Assembly: GCF_033568475.1 (NCBI RefSeq)
Contig: NW_027331833.1
Location: 3,844,001 to 3,908,000, forward strand
Direction of reading: 5' to 3'
Length of the DNA stretch: 64,000 bases
Origin: Henckelia pumila
Taxonomy: Eukaryota > Streptophyta > Magnoliopsida > Lamiales > Gesneriaceae
Below the pieces are notes generated by a model that had not been told where the DNA came from, ran no database searches, and worked only from the letters and a program-made list of their open reading frames with translations. A program made the translations under genes and the position numbers. Shown here piece by piece: positions 32,501-41,888 of this stretch; positions within the stretch are counted from its first letter, which is position 1; every line of letters starts with the position of its first letter.

Positions 32501-34618
32501 CGATCACCGGTGGTATGAAATGAAGCTCCCGAATCCATAACCCAAGAATCAACCGGGCTTTCCAAGGATAGTACTAAGGCATCATGTACATCCTCAGTAA
32601 CAGCATTTGCATTATTCTTGGGTGATCTGCAGTCCTTTTTCATGTGACCAGTTTCACCACAGCTCCAGCACTTTAATTTCTTTTCGAATGTATTTTTGTC
32701 TTTTCCACTCCTTGATTTGGATCTGCCACGCCATCGGTTAGAACCTTTTTCGCTACTCCTGCCCCTACTTCTGTTTTCGAGATTTATGGCAGATCTCGAT
32801 GGTGTTGCTTCTCCCGAATCCCTCCTGCGAACTTCTTCACCAAGGATTCGATCTCTGACATCATTGAATTGTAACTTTCCTTTTTCAGCAGAATTGCTAA
32901 CCGCTGCCCGCATCGGCTCCCAAGCATTTGGTAAAGACGCCAAAAGAATAATTGCACGGATCTCATCATCAAATTTAATTTCAACTGATGTTAGCTGGGA
33001 AACAATCGTGTTGAATTCATTGATGTGTGCCGCCACCGAAGCACCTTCCTCCATCTTCAAGTTGAATAACTTTTTCATGAGGAACACTTTATTATTTGTT
33101 GATGGCTTCTCGTACATGTCCGATAAAATGGACATCATCTCCTCCGTGGTTTTTGTCTCCTTCTCGTTGTGTGCCATGTTCTTTGTTAGGGTCAATCGTA
33201 TTACCCCTAACACTTGTCGGTCAAGAAGCTCCCACTCATCATCCTCCATATTTTCTAGCTTTACCCCGTATAGAGGTTGATGTAGCTTCTTGCTATACAG
33301 ATAATCTTTAATCTGTAACCGCCAGAACGTGAAATCTGTACCATCAAAATTATTGATTCCAGGTCCCGATCCGTCATTTCCGGCCATCGCTTCTACTGCC
33401 TTAATAAAATTTCAAAAAAAATTTTCTGATGTGGAAGATCAGACAAAGCTGCAACCACAGAGCATACTCAGAATTTTAAGAAATTTTTCACCAAGGCTCC
33501 CGGACACCGTAACTGCTTTGATACCAGTTGTTATGGATTATGCCGGAGCTATCATGACGATAATAAAATTGCGGAATAAAACAATCAACAAGAACACCAA
33601 GATTTACGTGGTTCACCCAATATAGGCTACGTCCACGGAGCTGCTGTAAATATTTATAATCGGAGAAATATTACAAGTGTATACAAAACACTATATCTCA
33701 CCACACCCAAACTCCGAGTATTACCGAGAAATAATTATCTAACTCACAAGAGATCTCCGAAAAAAACACACACTTTTTCTCTTTTTTTATTTTCTTCTCT
33801 CTTTGTTAATACAAAAGAAGAGAAGAATGGGATGATATAAACTGAAATCAGAGGAGCCTATTTATAGGCCATTTTACGCGTCTATTTACGCGTTGCATTT
33901 AATAGGAATTCAACAACCATATGCAATTCCCCGACCAACCTCATTAATTTCCACCTAACAATGTTTACTGTGGCACCCCAATCAATGTTATAGTTGACCA
34001 ATCACGCATGAAGGTGGAAGTTCAAATTAGCGATCAGAGGTTCTCAAATCAGAATGATGAAGTTAGGCAGAGGGAAATCTTCCAAGATAGCATTCGTAAG
34101 TCCGGCCTTGAGGACAAGGCTGATTTTCAGGACGGAGGTATTGTTAGAAGCTTAGGTCCATGGGCTTTAAGTGATCAAGAGTTTGATATTGTAATGGGAC
34201 AAAATACATTGGGCCGAAGTTATTATCTTATCGTGAAGAGAATTCTAGAAGGAATGTCTAGAGGGAGGGGCAAGGAGAATATATTAGGAGGAAAATGGTT
34301 AGAGTTAGACATTCACGTTTATTGGTTTTTGCTTAAATATTACTAGCTTGTGTTAGGGATTAGCTTTGGCTAGGGAACAGATATCATCTCTGGGTTTTTA
34401 TTTGTTGTAATTCTCTTCTATTATTATATATATTAATTGTGGTTGTAACAAATTAGGTCGAATTGGAGGAAGATGGAAAATAACAAAACTTGAAAAACAG
34501 AAACAAATTAAAGGAACGAGAGAAAATCAAATACATCCACAGATCTTCTTTGTTTCCATGCAACTGAATGGTGATTCTTCCTAGTCTTTTTTGCTTCACT
34601 GGCATCGTCGTCGGCCAT
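26544..34618 (-). CDS. F-box protein gene with a large TE-filled intron
   Basis: The main exon (27569-26544) encodes about 341 residues: an F-box near its start (LLDDVLSKIFLKFAAQYLHN, RLVCKEWYLVI) and an F-box-associated C-terminal region (YLVWSSCNGLVLV, WEMDPKTGKWTML, YNLKTREIQSF). It follows a TTCTTACTTCAG acceptor in phase 0. The proposed exon 1 (34618-34535) encodes MADDDASEAKKTRKNHHSVA plus eight more residues and ends at a GTATTTG donor, also phase 0, giving 369 residues. Between them lies the LTR element at 27718-34450. The F-box exon is well supported; joining it to exon 1 is an inference. F-box proteins recruit substrates to SCF ubiquitin ligases. No disabling change seen. Confidence 0.65.
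27718..28010 (+). mobile_element. Left LTR of the non-autonomous element (293 bp)
   Basis: Aligns with 34142-34450; about 16 bases shorter because of a deletion around 27770. It is followed by ATTGGTCCGTTACC, the place of the primer-binding site, which does not match the usual Met-tRNA site. Confidence 0.85.
28745..29005 (+). other. Unrecognised ORF of the non-autonomous element, first part
   Basis: It reads MKGEGGHQITTGRMWEELRA and onward without stops until the Copia target site at 29001. Text resembling its continuation (VDQSRMKVEVQISD, then REIFQDSIRKSGLED) lies beyond the insertion at 33988-34141. It might be a gag-like protein of the element or captured host sequence; I recognise neither. 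Confidence 0.4.
29006..29437 (-). mobile_element. 3' LTR of the Copia element
   Basis: On the + strand it starts TGTTATGGATTATGCCGGAG and ends TTTCCACCTAAAA. The - strand sequence just before it, AGTGAGAGAAA, is the likely polypurine tract. Confidence 0.9.
29509..33387 (-). CDS. Copia gag-pol polyprotein, 1292 aa, RT active site altered
   Basis: One unbroken frame from ATG 33387. Domains in order: gag (about 1-235); zinc knuckle CWSCGETGHMKKDC (240-253); protease WVMDSGASFH (about 282-291); integrase with HHCC (about 412-446) and D, D, E at about 473, 537 and 573; reverse transcriptase (about 820-1060) with LDVKTAFFHG; RNase H (about 1140-1280) with STTEAEYVA and ending PADMFTKAV. Family and length fit autonomous Tork-type Copia. 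The catalytic YVDD motif of reverse transcriptase reads YMDY at about 973-976: the second aspartate codon GAC is TAC. That aspartate binds catalytic metal, so this copy should be unable to reverse transcribe despite the intact frame. Confidence 0.95.
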   Translation of the reverse strand: MAGNDGSGPGINNFDGTDFTFWRLQIKDYLYSKKLHQPLYGVKLENMEDDEWELLDRQVLGVIRLTLTKNMAHNEKETKTTEEMMSILSDMYEKPSTNNKVFLMKKLFNLKMEEGASVAAHINEFNTIVSQLTSVEIKFDDEIRAIILLASLPNAWEPMRAAVSNSAEKGKLQFNDVRDRILGEEVRRRDSGEATPSRSAINLENRSRGRSSEKGSNRWRGRSKSRSGKDKNTFEKKLKCWSCGETGHMKKDCRSPKNNANAVTEDVHDALVLSLESPVDSWVMDSGASFHTTGDREVFSNYIAGNYGKVFLADGKPLEIAGMGDISLKMSNGSIWKLNKVRHVPKLTQNLISVGQLDDEGHKVTFGDGSWKVSKGVMIVARGQKTGTLYMTSSCRDMLAAVDAGANSSLWHCRLGHMSEKGIKMLISKGKLRQLKTVEHKLCESCVLGKQKRVSFSKGDREPKAAKLELVHTDVWGPSPVTSLGGSRYYVTFIDDSSRKVWVYFLKNKSDVYETFKRWKVMVENETNLEVKCLRSDNGGEYEDFEFKKYCAQNGIKIEKTIPGTPQQNGIAERMNMTLNERARSMRLHVGLPKSFWADTVNTATYLINREPSVLLDFRIPEEVWSGKGVNLSFLKVFGCLSYVHIDSANRTKLDPKSKKCFFIGYGDNEFSYRLWDDQNRKIVRSRDVIFNEQVLYKDNSDIPTGDKCPEVQKSNEVPLIDIPVNESEDSNREEETAQEADPQTPVIELRRSSRTITPPLKYSPALYYILLTDKGEPETFEEAMQNDDSTKWKLAMEDEMDSLSSNQTWELMELPKDKKALHNKWVYRLKEEHDGSKRYKERLVVKGFQQRESVDYTEIFSPVVKLTTIRTVLGLVANENLLLEQLDVKTAFFHGKLDEKIYMKQSQGFEVRGKEKMICKLQKSLYGLKQAPRHWYKKFDGFMNNNGFLRCQADHCCYVKKIDDSYIILLLYMDYMLIAGSCLENIDKIKRELSKEFAMKDLGAAKQILGMRILRDRVNGVLMLSQAEYVKKVLSRFNMNEAKVVSTPLASHFKLIKAQSPSTEQEHAYMNKVPYASAVGSLMYAMVCTRPDIEHAVGVVSRFMSNPGKQHWEAVKWILRYLKGTISSSLCFRKSNSGLQGFVDDNMGGDLDGRKSTTGYVFTLGGTTISWVSKLQKIVALSTTEAEYVAVTEASKEMIWLRSFLVELGQKLEDSTLHCDSQSAIHLAKNLVYHARTKHIQVRYHFIRSVLEDGILMLEKIPGSKNPADMFTKAVTTDKLKLCSTSVELQV
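33515..33526 (-). other. Primer-binding site of the Copia element
   Basis: The - strand reads TGGTATCAAAGC two bases after the LTR end, one base different from the Met-tRNA site TGGTATCAGAGC. Confidence 0.85.
33529..33960 (-). mobile_element. 5' LTR of the Copia element
   Basis: On the + strand it starts TGTTATGGATTATGCCGGAG and ends TTTCCACCTAACA. Same length as the 3' LTR and almost identical to it. Confidence 0.95.
34142..34450 (+). mobile_element. Right LTR of the non-autonomous element (309 bp)
   Basis: TGTTAGAAGCTTAGGTCCAT to GGTTGTAACA, followed by the target duplication AATTA. More diverged from its partner than the Copia LTRs are from each other, which agrees with the nesting order. 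Confidence 0.85.
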
Positions 34619-34620
34619 CT

Positions 34621-36110
34621 AGAGTTTAAGAATATGATGTTAGTTGACCATACAAAATATTGATAAGATCATAAACAAAGAAAGAAACTTCATGTTATTC
34701 ATAAAAAATATTAACTATGAACTTATTAAGGAAACATTTTCATATAATGCACTTAATGCCTTTTAAAACACATTTAGTATTTTACTAATGCAAAAAAATA
34801 TAAGTAGTGTTTGACTATTTTGTAATTTGGGTATGAGGAAGAGACATATTATATATGGATAACCCGTCGCTATGTTGATAGCTAAAAGACAATATACATG
34901 TGTGTGTTACATCAACTTCAAGCTACAGTAAATCTCAGTGCTTGCATGCTCATAAAATACCTACATAAATATATTTCTACACTTGTTAAAATCTCTAAAC
35001 CTAATCTTCTACCATAAGAATTGGGTTGGCTATATATGGTTCCATGAAAAGAAGGTGATGCACAAGCTATAGTCACAATCATGGCCAACATCTTTATTGA
35101 AGTGATTTCCGATATCAAAACCTTTGTATCTGTATGATCCATACTCAAATTCGATGAAGTAAAGCTTATCTGGAAATTTACCAAAACACATGTGAGCTCA
35201 TAATAATGTCGGTAATGAAAAGGAGAAAAAAATTACAGACATCTTTTACATCGATATCTGTTGCCACATTTTGAAATCTCGCCCAAAATAAACAAAGGAA
35301 CCAATTCAAGGCTTGAAAAATCATATGCTCAAAGAGCTTCAATAAGTTAAATATATGAGTCGTAGCAATTTTGAATTAGCATCCTAAAATTCTCGAAACA
35401 AAGAGAAATTCCCAAAAGGAAAACATAAGAACCCTAAATCGAATCAAATTTATCCAACACGATGACCCATGTTTGAGATAGAAAACTCATCAACTAAAGA
35501 AACAAGAACTGGACAGATCTGGGTTACCTTATATTAGAATTAGATCTAATTTTGTGATCTATTGAATTTTTATAATTTCTCGAGAGGTTTTGGCCTAATC
35601 TCCCTCTCTTGTATTCCTTTTTTTTCTAATCAGCCTAACCCCTGCCTAACCCCCGCCACAACAGGCGGTTTTATTAATTAAAAAAATGGCATCAATTCAT
35701 CGATGGACACAAAAACCCGTGTCCATACGAAATTCCCGAAAAAAATAAAATAAAATTCGAAAAATAAATCTAGAAACAAATAAAAATATCAATTTTTCAA
35801 AATCATATTAGTATCAAATAATCACCTACGCTGCAAAGAGTTTAGCGACAATGGCAGAGAGAGCAGCGTTGAGTCCTGTTAGAATCGCTCAATTGGAAGA
35901 TGCTCGATCCTTTTTGGGAGGGCAAAAACTTGATAATGTTTTAGAAATTTTCAATTGACGAAATCTAATTTTTCTAAATTTTCAATTGACGAAATCTAAC
36001 TTTTTCCTCATTTAATTTTGCGTATAGCGACTGGCCGTGAGAACAAAAGAAGAAAGCTCATTTTTACTGATTTTGGTCAAATTAAGATCCGAATTCTACC
36101 ATAGCGAATG
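34621..36110 (-). repeat. Segment B of the inverted duplication
   Basis: Its reverse complement matches 19635-21447. Match points: TAGATTTCGTCAATTGAAAA near 35990, AAACTCTTTGCAGC near 35835, GGATGCTAATTCAAAATTGC near 35380, CATAGCGACGGGTTATCC near 34865. It ends at the splice acceptor AAACTCTAG (34619-34627), directly before the ATG of the proposed F-box exon 1. It has about 300 bases not in segment A, around 35560-35830. The exon-like piece matching 19727-19871 contains stops here. Confidence 0.85.
35061..35169 (-). pseudogene. Choline/ethanolamine kinase exon fragment (segment B)
   Basis: After an acceptor TTTCCAG the - strand encodes KLYFIEFEYGSY, GFDIGNHFN and, still in frame, HDCDYSL before running to a stop. 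It is the counterpart of 20262-20371, so the fragment was in the ancestral segment before duplication. Confidence 0.8.
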
Positions 36111-36630
36111 GATCGCGCTAGTAATTTGGTAGTGTTGGGTCAGCCCGTCTCACGGACATAGAACCGTGAGACCGTATCATAGGAGACCTGCCCTTTAAAA
36201 CAAAACTTATCAATTTAAATTGAAATGCAGGAGTGGAAATAAAATGTAATAAAAAGTGATATATACCTATTTATTAAGCAAGAGAGCCGTAGAAAAATTG
36301 TATGATCTCTTGGTATGAAAACACAAAATTAATCTTAATTTCCATCTATTTATCTATCTTCAATAATTTTAATAAAATAGGGAGTGGGAAACAATTGATA
36401 TAATCCATAATGCTTTTAAGTAGTGTTTGTGAGAATTTTTAGGAAGCATTTCTCAACTTTTCCTTAAACAAAATTTCACAAAATTTAAAAATTTTGTTAA
36501 AAAAAACTGAGAAGTATTTCATAGAAGCTCTCCCAAACACTACCTTAATTTCTTCCTACGGTTACTAATTTTTACCCCAAAAATCTTTATTTTTCTAATA
36601 GATTTTTTTATATTAAAAAAATAAGTATAA
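36111..36630. other. AT-rich DNA with a small fold-back motif
   Basis: Near 36144-36195 lies TCAGCCCGTCTCACGG with CCGTGAGACCG, a short inverted repeat found in many plant genomes. No gene. Confidence 0.4.
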
Positions 36631-36635
36631 AAAAT

Positions 36636-37322
36636 TAGGGTAACAAATTTTACATAAATCCCGACCCGACCCGTCCCGATTCCCGACCCGTTCCCGTCCC
36701 GAACTTTTCCCGACCCGAAAATTCCCGACCCGATCAATTTCAGGATCGGGATAGGCAACTCTTTCCGACGAGATTCCCGACCCGACCCGAATTAAAAATA
36801 ATATTATTTAATTAAAAAAATAATTTTTTTTAATTTTATGTTTTAATATTAATGTTTTATAATTATATACCATATTTTTTTTTATATTTATCTTTTTTAA
36901 TATTAAAATCGAGTTATAAATTTTTATTTTGTTTTTTTTATTATAATGAATAATTATATGTTTTTTTTATTAATCAAGTAGTTGTTTTAGTTTATTTGTA
37001 ATGCACTAAAAAATTGTTTTAGTTTTTTAATTTTTATATATAAAGAAATTTTAATTTATTTGTAATGTATTAAGAAATTTTTTGATTTTTTTCATAATTT
37101 TTTTTAAAAAAATATTTACATAGAATTGTTTTTTTAAAAACAATATTATTCGGGATTACCTTCTCCCGACCCGACGAGATCCCGAATGTTCGAGATCCCG
37201 AACATTCGGGTCCCGACACTTCTCAGGTGCGAGATCGGGAGAAAAAAAATATCTTAATTTCTATCGGGACGGAAATCGGGTAAGGGGGTTATGGGACGGG
37301 TCCCGACCCGATTCCACCCCTA
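36636..37322. mobile_element. CCCGACCCG-rich fold-back element
   Basis: The left part repeats CCCGACCCGACCCG and CCCGTCCCGA on the + strand; the right part carries GGGACGGGTCCCGACCCG and ends ATTCCACCCCTA. The middle is AT-rich. The overall shape matches common plant non-autonomous terminal-repeat elements, but I cannot fix the left end or a target duplication. Confidence 0.5.
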
Positions 37323-37619
37323 TAAAAAATCAACCAGTTGTTGCACACGAGTGTGTGTGAATACCTAGTATATATAGTTGGATTGATAGAGGTTGTTTTA
37401 GGAATTATAATAAAGTTTCACGATCATACCAAAATTAGTTAGTCAAAAGGATTTAACACTGATTGCTAAATAGTATAGATAATAATTTTTATATATACAC
37501 AGCATTACATACTAATGACACTATTTTATTATAAAATAAAAACATAAGGTAATGTTTTTAGATTTAGTATGCTTCGGTTGAATGTTATGGAAAAATACAT
37601 TTTGAGATATTAATTTAGA

Positions 37620-37790
37620 CCAATGTTCTAAAAAATGCTAGGAGATAGGCGAACGACGACCCACAGCCTAGCGCCTACCTAGGCGGTTTTTTTAAAGCCT
37701 AAATATAAATACCTTGGGATATTCATGAGTTTTACTATAAAATATAATTTTTATCTCTTATTTTTTTTAGTTTTTGTACGAAACTCTTAT
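37620..37790. repeat. Left arm of a GCCTAGGCGG element
   Basis: TTCTAAAAAATGCTAGGAGA then AGCCTAGCGCCTACCTAGGCGG. A complementary arm (ACCGCCTAGGCAGAAG, GCGGACGACGCCTAGC) lies at 44938-44995. The LTR element at 37796-44752 appears to be inserted between the two arms of an older element. Confidence 0.55.
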
Positions 37791-37795
37791 AAAAT

Positions 37796-38858
37796 TGTAA
37801 GAATAAAAAATGTATGTAGAGGGAGGTGAATACACACATAAAATAATTTTAAATACTTAAGCTAATTTATCAGCTCAAATTCAGTTTGAGTTTGAATACC
37901 TTTGCTGAAACAGATTTTGCTCGAAAGAACTAATCTGCTCAGGCGGAATATTTCTTCCTTGCAAAATTGAACTGAATTACTAAGGCAGTTACAAGTAAGT
38001 AAATGCAATAAGTAAAAGTAAGGACCAAGAGATTTTTATGGAAGTTTGAAGCTTAAACTTTTACGTCTCCCCTTTTTCTGTTTCTAGAAAGATTTTTTAA
38101 GAAGAATTTTATTTACACAAGAACTTGTACAAATCCGATCCAGTCAACCCTTTAAAGAAACTTCTAGTATCAAATTCTCAAATCAGATCAATCTCTGGTT
38201 GATTTTCAACTTGAATTCAATAAGTGATATGCTTCAACAAGCTTATCTGAATATCACATAGTGATCCAATCAATCGATCTGATAAAGCAGTAAGCTTGAA
38301 TTATGAGTTTGATATTTGATCTTTTTCTTGTCTGTCTGTATGATCTCGAAAGTTTGCTTATGAAGACTTGATGATCTTTAAAGTTCTGAATTGCAAGAGC
38401 AAGAGTTATGATTCTCTGAGTATCATCAAGTATTTATAGTTGATCTTATTCAACATTAAAAAAATATCCGATAGAACTTTTGTCTCTGATATGTCCGACA
38501 TTCAATAAGAATATGCCACGTGTCCTCGTACCTTTTCCAAATATGGTGGATCATTTTGAATATTTGTCGAGTACGGAAGATAATGTCTATATTACCAACA
38601 ACTAATTTTTTCCTTTAGTCTAACAACTCGGATTGAGATTGGAATGTATAGATTGATCTGGTCTGGCTTTGATCTGGTCTCATTTGATTTAACGAGTACT
38701 TCTGTTGAGAGATATTCACCCTTTTAAAAGCATCCAGGTCAATAGACTGTCTTGATATCAGATCGATTTGAGCTTGTATAACTTGTTCTTGGTTTTGTTT
38801 TATTTCATCCGATTGTTCTACTTATTATCACCAAAATTAAGATATATTATTTTCATCA
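37796..38858 (-). mobile_element. 3' LTR of the gag/extra-ORF element (1063 bp)
   Basis: On the + strand TGTAAGAATAAAAAATG to GATATATTATTTTCATCA. The - strand AAAAAGGAAGAAA before it is a likely polypurine tract. It aligns with 43690-44752 throughout. Confidence 0.85.
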
Positions 38859-39003
38859 ATTTCTTCCTTTTTGGTGATTTCAAAACCAAGTATCATACTC
38901 ATTGTGATAGAATTTTTTTTTTTGATTATAAATCAAATAATATCAAGTTGATCTTGTCAAGTCAGACAGATAAATTAAAATCTATCTTCTGTAAACTTGG
39001 TGG

Positions 39004-41166
39004 TTACTTGACCCTCTGTATCTTCTTCTTCGATCTTGACTGCTGGAAGGCCCTCTGTCCTCTGTATTTCTCGATCTTTTGGGTGGAGGAGAAGACTTTC
39101 GAGATGAGGAAGCTCTTTTTTTCCCCCTTTTTGGCATCACCAGTATGTTGGAGAAACTCCATAATCTCTGTGAGCTGAGTGCCAAAGGTAGAACGCATTT
39201 CCATAAACTGATCTTGCATAGTATTTTGGACTTTGTGGATATGACAGATTGTGTCTGCATTTCCCCTGACTTGAAGATTATGCAAGTGTTCAATTGAAGA
39301 AGTCATTTTATTTTATTTTTCCCAAATATTTTTGGCTGTTACAAAATCTTACCGTTAGCAAATTAGGGTAATAATAAGGCTGCAATCTTGTCCATACATT
39401 TTCTTTGAACTCATCAAAATCAGTTGGAGTAAGAGATTTATCCATGTGAAAGACAGAGATAGCCTCAGTTAGTATGCCAAGTGCATAAGTAACCAAATCT
39501 TGTTGTTGAGGAATGAAAGATGATTTCGAAACTATAGAAGTATCTTCAAAAACTGGTAGTTCCGGATCAATGGTATCTACACTGATATCTTGAGTAGCAG
39601 CTGTAGATGAAGCAGAAATATCTTCAGCAATTTCAATGGGATCTTGATCTGAAAATGAAGGTGATGGAGTAGCTTCCTCAATTAAAGTGTTATCTTGATG
39701 AATTATAGAAGGATTTGGCACAACGACCAGTGCAAGCTTATTCACAACAACATCTTCAGATGGATCATTTGCATTTTGTGACAAAATATATGGTATGACA
39801 TGAAGAATTGCATACATTGGATCTGTCATGGGAGAAGCAATATCTTCAATGCACATCTCATCCGTAGATGTCAGTGTTAGCTCAGGCAATTGATCTATAT
39901 GGAGATCATGCTGATCTTGATGAGAGTACAACATTGATGATTGGTCTTCAAAGTTAGTCTTATCTTGATTGGGAAGATCCCGCTGGCCTGAAAAGGTAGT
40001 GGTTTGACTGGAACAATATTAACTAGAACAAGAACTCTGTCAGGATCAAATTTATCTGACTCAAAAGATGGTTCTTCCGGTTGATTGAAATCAATTTGTT
40101 CTTCAATAATGTACAAATTGAGATCCTAGAGCATAGTCTTAACAGTCATTGCAAGTGTCAGAGCATCCATATTGAGTTGACTGATTACAGCAGATTCATC
40201 AAAAGAATTTGGACTGCGAGGATTATACTGTGTATGCTTATACTTAGAAGTTTCCGCAAGATACTCTCCTTCATCAATGTGGATATGAATTCTTTGCGTT
40301 GAAGGGCTTGAAATATGTCTTTGGTTTCAGCCCATTCTAAGATCTTTTGCTCAAGATTGGCTAAGTTTGTGAGAAATTTCCATGATTTTAAGTCTAAAAA
40401 ATACGTCTTGGTTCTGTATCGGAACCATTTATAAAAGAGTTTCATCCTGTCAGTAACTTGATCGGTCACAGTTTTCTGTGTCAGATTGATTGCAATTTGA
40501 GCGCTGGATAGAAACTGAGGCTCATTGTTGTACTGGAGCCTTGGTCTTTGAACTGAGTTAGGCCGGATTCCAAGCTGATTATATAAGTTTCTACAATTGG
40601 TGGAATGATTGTAGAAATTCTAGAGAGTGGAATTGCTGGAACTGGAGCAGGTTGAACAACTGGAGTATTGAAAAATTATACCAGACAAGATCTCTTCTTG
40701 GTCTGGAATTTGGGAAAGGCAAGAATGCTGGCTAGAGTCAATAGATCTGACTCTGATTCTTCTTATTCTGATTCATATACAGAAAGTTTCCTTTTGAAAG
40801 GCTTATTTCTTGGTATAATAATTTTTTAGCTGGATTGGGGTGGCTGGCTGGTGCTTTAGCCTTTTCTTGTTATGTCTGAACAGTGAGATATTCAATCTCA
40901 TCCTCATCTATGATTTCCTTCTTAAACACGATCAATTGCTTGGCCTTATACACTTCAATGTCTCTCTCATTCAGAGTTTTGTGAGGATTTAATGTAGTAG
41001 AAACACCCAAATGTACATTTAACGTATTAAAAATGTAGCTGATCTGGACTGCAAAACCCTGAGATTGGATGGAAGGAATAGTAATCATACAGGTAAATAA
41101 TTTAAATAATACCTCTGGCCAGTTGATCTGAGTACCGGCAGAGATAGCAACCATAAAATGAGTGTG
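39004..41166 (-). pseudogene. Extra ORF of the LTR element (broken)
   Basis: Read on the - strand, protein-like text appears in successive frames: MVAISAGTQINWPEVLFKLF and QSQGFAVQISYIF (41154-40870); KLFYKWFRYRTKTYFLDLKS and LEQKILEWAETKDIFQALQR (40469-40260); an acidic, serine-rich stretch (39934-39308); and a basic tail with KKGEKKSF and SSTQKIEKYRGQ (39306-39004). From memory this resembles long predicted proteins of unknown function that are abundant in Gesneriaceae and other Lamiales; that needs a search. It has no motif of protease, polymerase, integrase or envelope known to me. The 5' part may be lost behind the Tat insertion at 41170. Confidence 0.6.
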
Positions 41167-41177
41167 TTTGATTGAGC

Positions 41178-41721
41178 TGACTAGGATAATGAGCTAAACC
41201 AAAGTCAGGGTCCTAAGAGGCGTGACTAAGGTGATGAGCTGAACCAAAGTCAAGGACCTAAGAGGCATGACTAAGGTGATGAGCTGAAACAAAGTCAGGG
41301 GCCTAAGAGGCGTGACTAAGGTGATGAGTTGAACCAAAGTCAAGGGCCTAAGAGGCATGACTAAGGTGATGAGCTGAACCAAAGTCAGGGGCCCAAGAGG
41401 CGTGATTAAGGTGATGAGCTGAACCAAAGTCAGGGTCCGAAGAGGCGTGACTAAGGTGATGGGCTGAACCAAAGTCAGGGGCCTAAGAGGCGTGTCTAAG
41501 GTGATGAGCTGAACCAAAGTCAAGGGCCTAAGATGCGTGACTAAGGTGATGAGCTGAACCAAAGTCAGGGGCCCAAGAGGCGTGACTAAGGTGATGAGCT
41601 GAACCAAAGTCAGGGGCTTAAGAGGCGTGACTAAGGTGATAAGATGAACCAAAATCAGGGGCCTAAGAGGCGTGACTAAGGTGATGAGCTAAACCAAAGT
41701 CAAGGGCCTAAGAGGCGTGAC
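41178..41721. repeat. 45-bp minisatellite, about 12 copies
   Basis: The unit reads AAGGTGATGAGCTGAACCAA then AGTCAGGGGCCTAAGAGGCG and TGACT. Units differ at a few positions (for example AGGGTCC, AAGGGCC). Because 45 is a multiple of three, the - strand is open and would repeat LVQLITLVTPLRPLT; I regard that frame as a by-product. One diverged unit is also at about 6340-6395 in the other Tat copy. Confidence 0.95.
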
Positions 41722-41888
41722 TTGGTGGATTCTGACCCATGGCCGCTTGCACCATTTGAGTGATGCACTGGCTGAGCTGATCTACAGTCATATCCGCCAC
41801 ATTCCCTCTTCCTCTTCCTCTTCATCTTCCTCTTCCTCTTCCTGACATATCTACGCCTTAGCTTAAACTTCCCGCAGACGGAGCCAAT

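Larger units (their letters stand above)
29006..33960 (-). mobile_element. Nearly complete Copia retrotransposon (Tork/Tnt1-like)
   Basis: Two 432-bp LTRs (29006-29437 and 33529-33960) flank one long polyprotein frame on the - strand. The target duplication ATGTT lies at 29001-29005 and 33961-33965. By eye I count about nine differences between the LTRs, roughly 2 percent, so the insertion is recent. The 3' LTR's first base pair pattern (TG) has changed to TT. The element inserted into the older element at 27718-34450. Confidence 0.95.
27718..34450 (+). mobile_element. Non-autonomous LTR element containing a Copia insertion
   Basis: LTRs at 27718-28010 (TGTTATAAGG...GGTTGTAACA) and 34142-34450 (TGTTAGAAGC...GGTTGTAACA) are flanked by AATTA at 27713-27717 and 34451-34455. 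A polypurine-like GGACGGAGGTAT precedes the right LTR, so the element is on the + strand. Without the Copia insert it is about 1.77 kb. Its interior has frames I cannot place (for example 28049-28402 and 28745-29005 continuing at 33966-34141) and no protease, reverse transcriptase or integrase. Confidence 0.85.

Noticed and set aside
32696..33280. Long open frame (194 codons) on the + strand
   Set aside because: Antisense to the gag part of the Copia polyprotein; no independent features. Other + strand frames between 29798 and 33311 are the same kind of shadow.
41194..41652. 152-residue repetitive open frame
   Set aside because: A by-product of a 45-bp tandem repeat whose length is a multiple of three; the sequence is minisatellite, not a gene.
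41178..41721. Regular repeats resembling a CRISPR array
   Set aside because: Units are directly adjacent without unique spacers, and the DNA is a plant nuclear retrotransposon.
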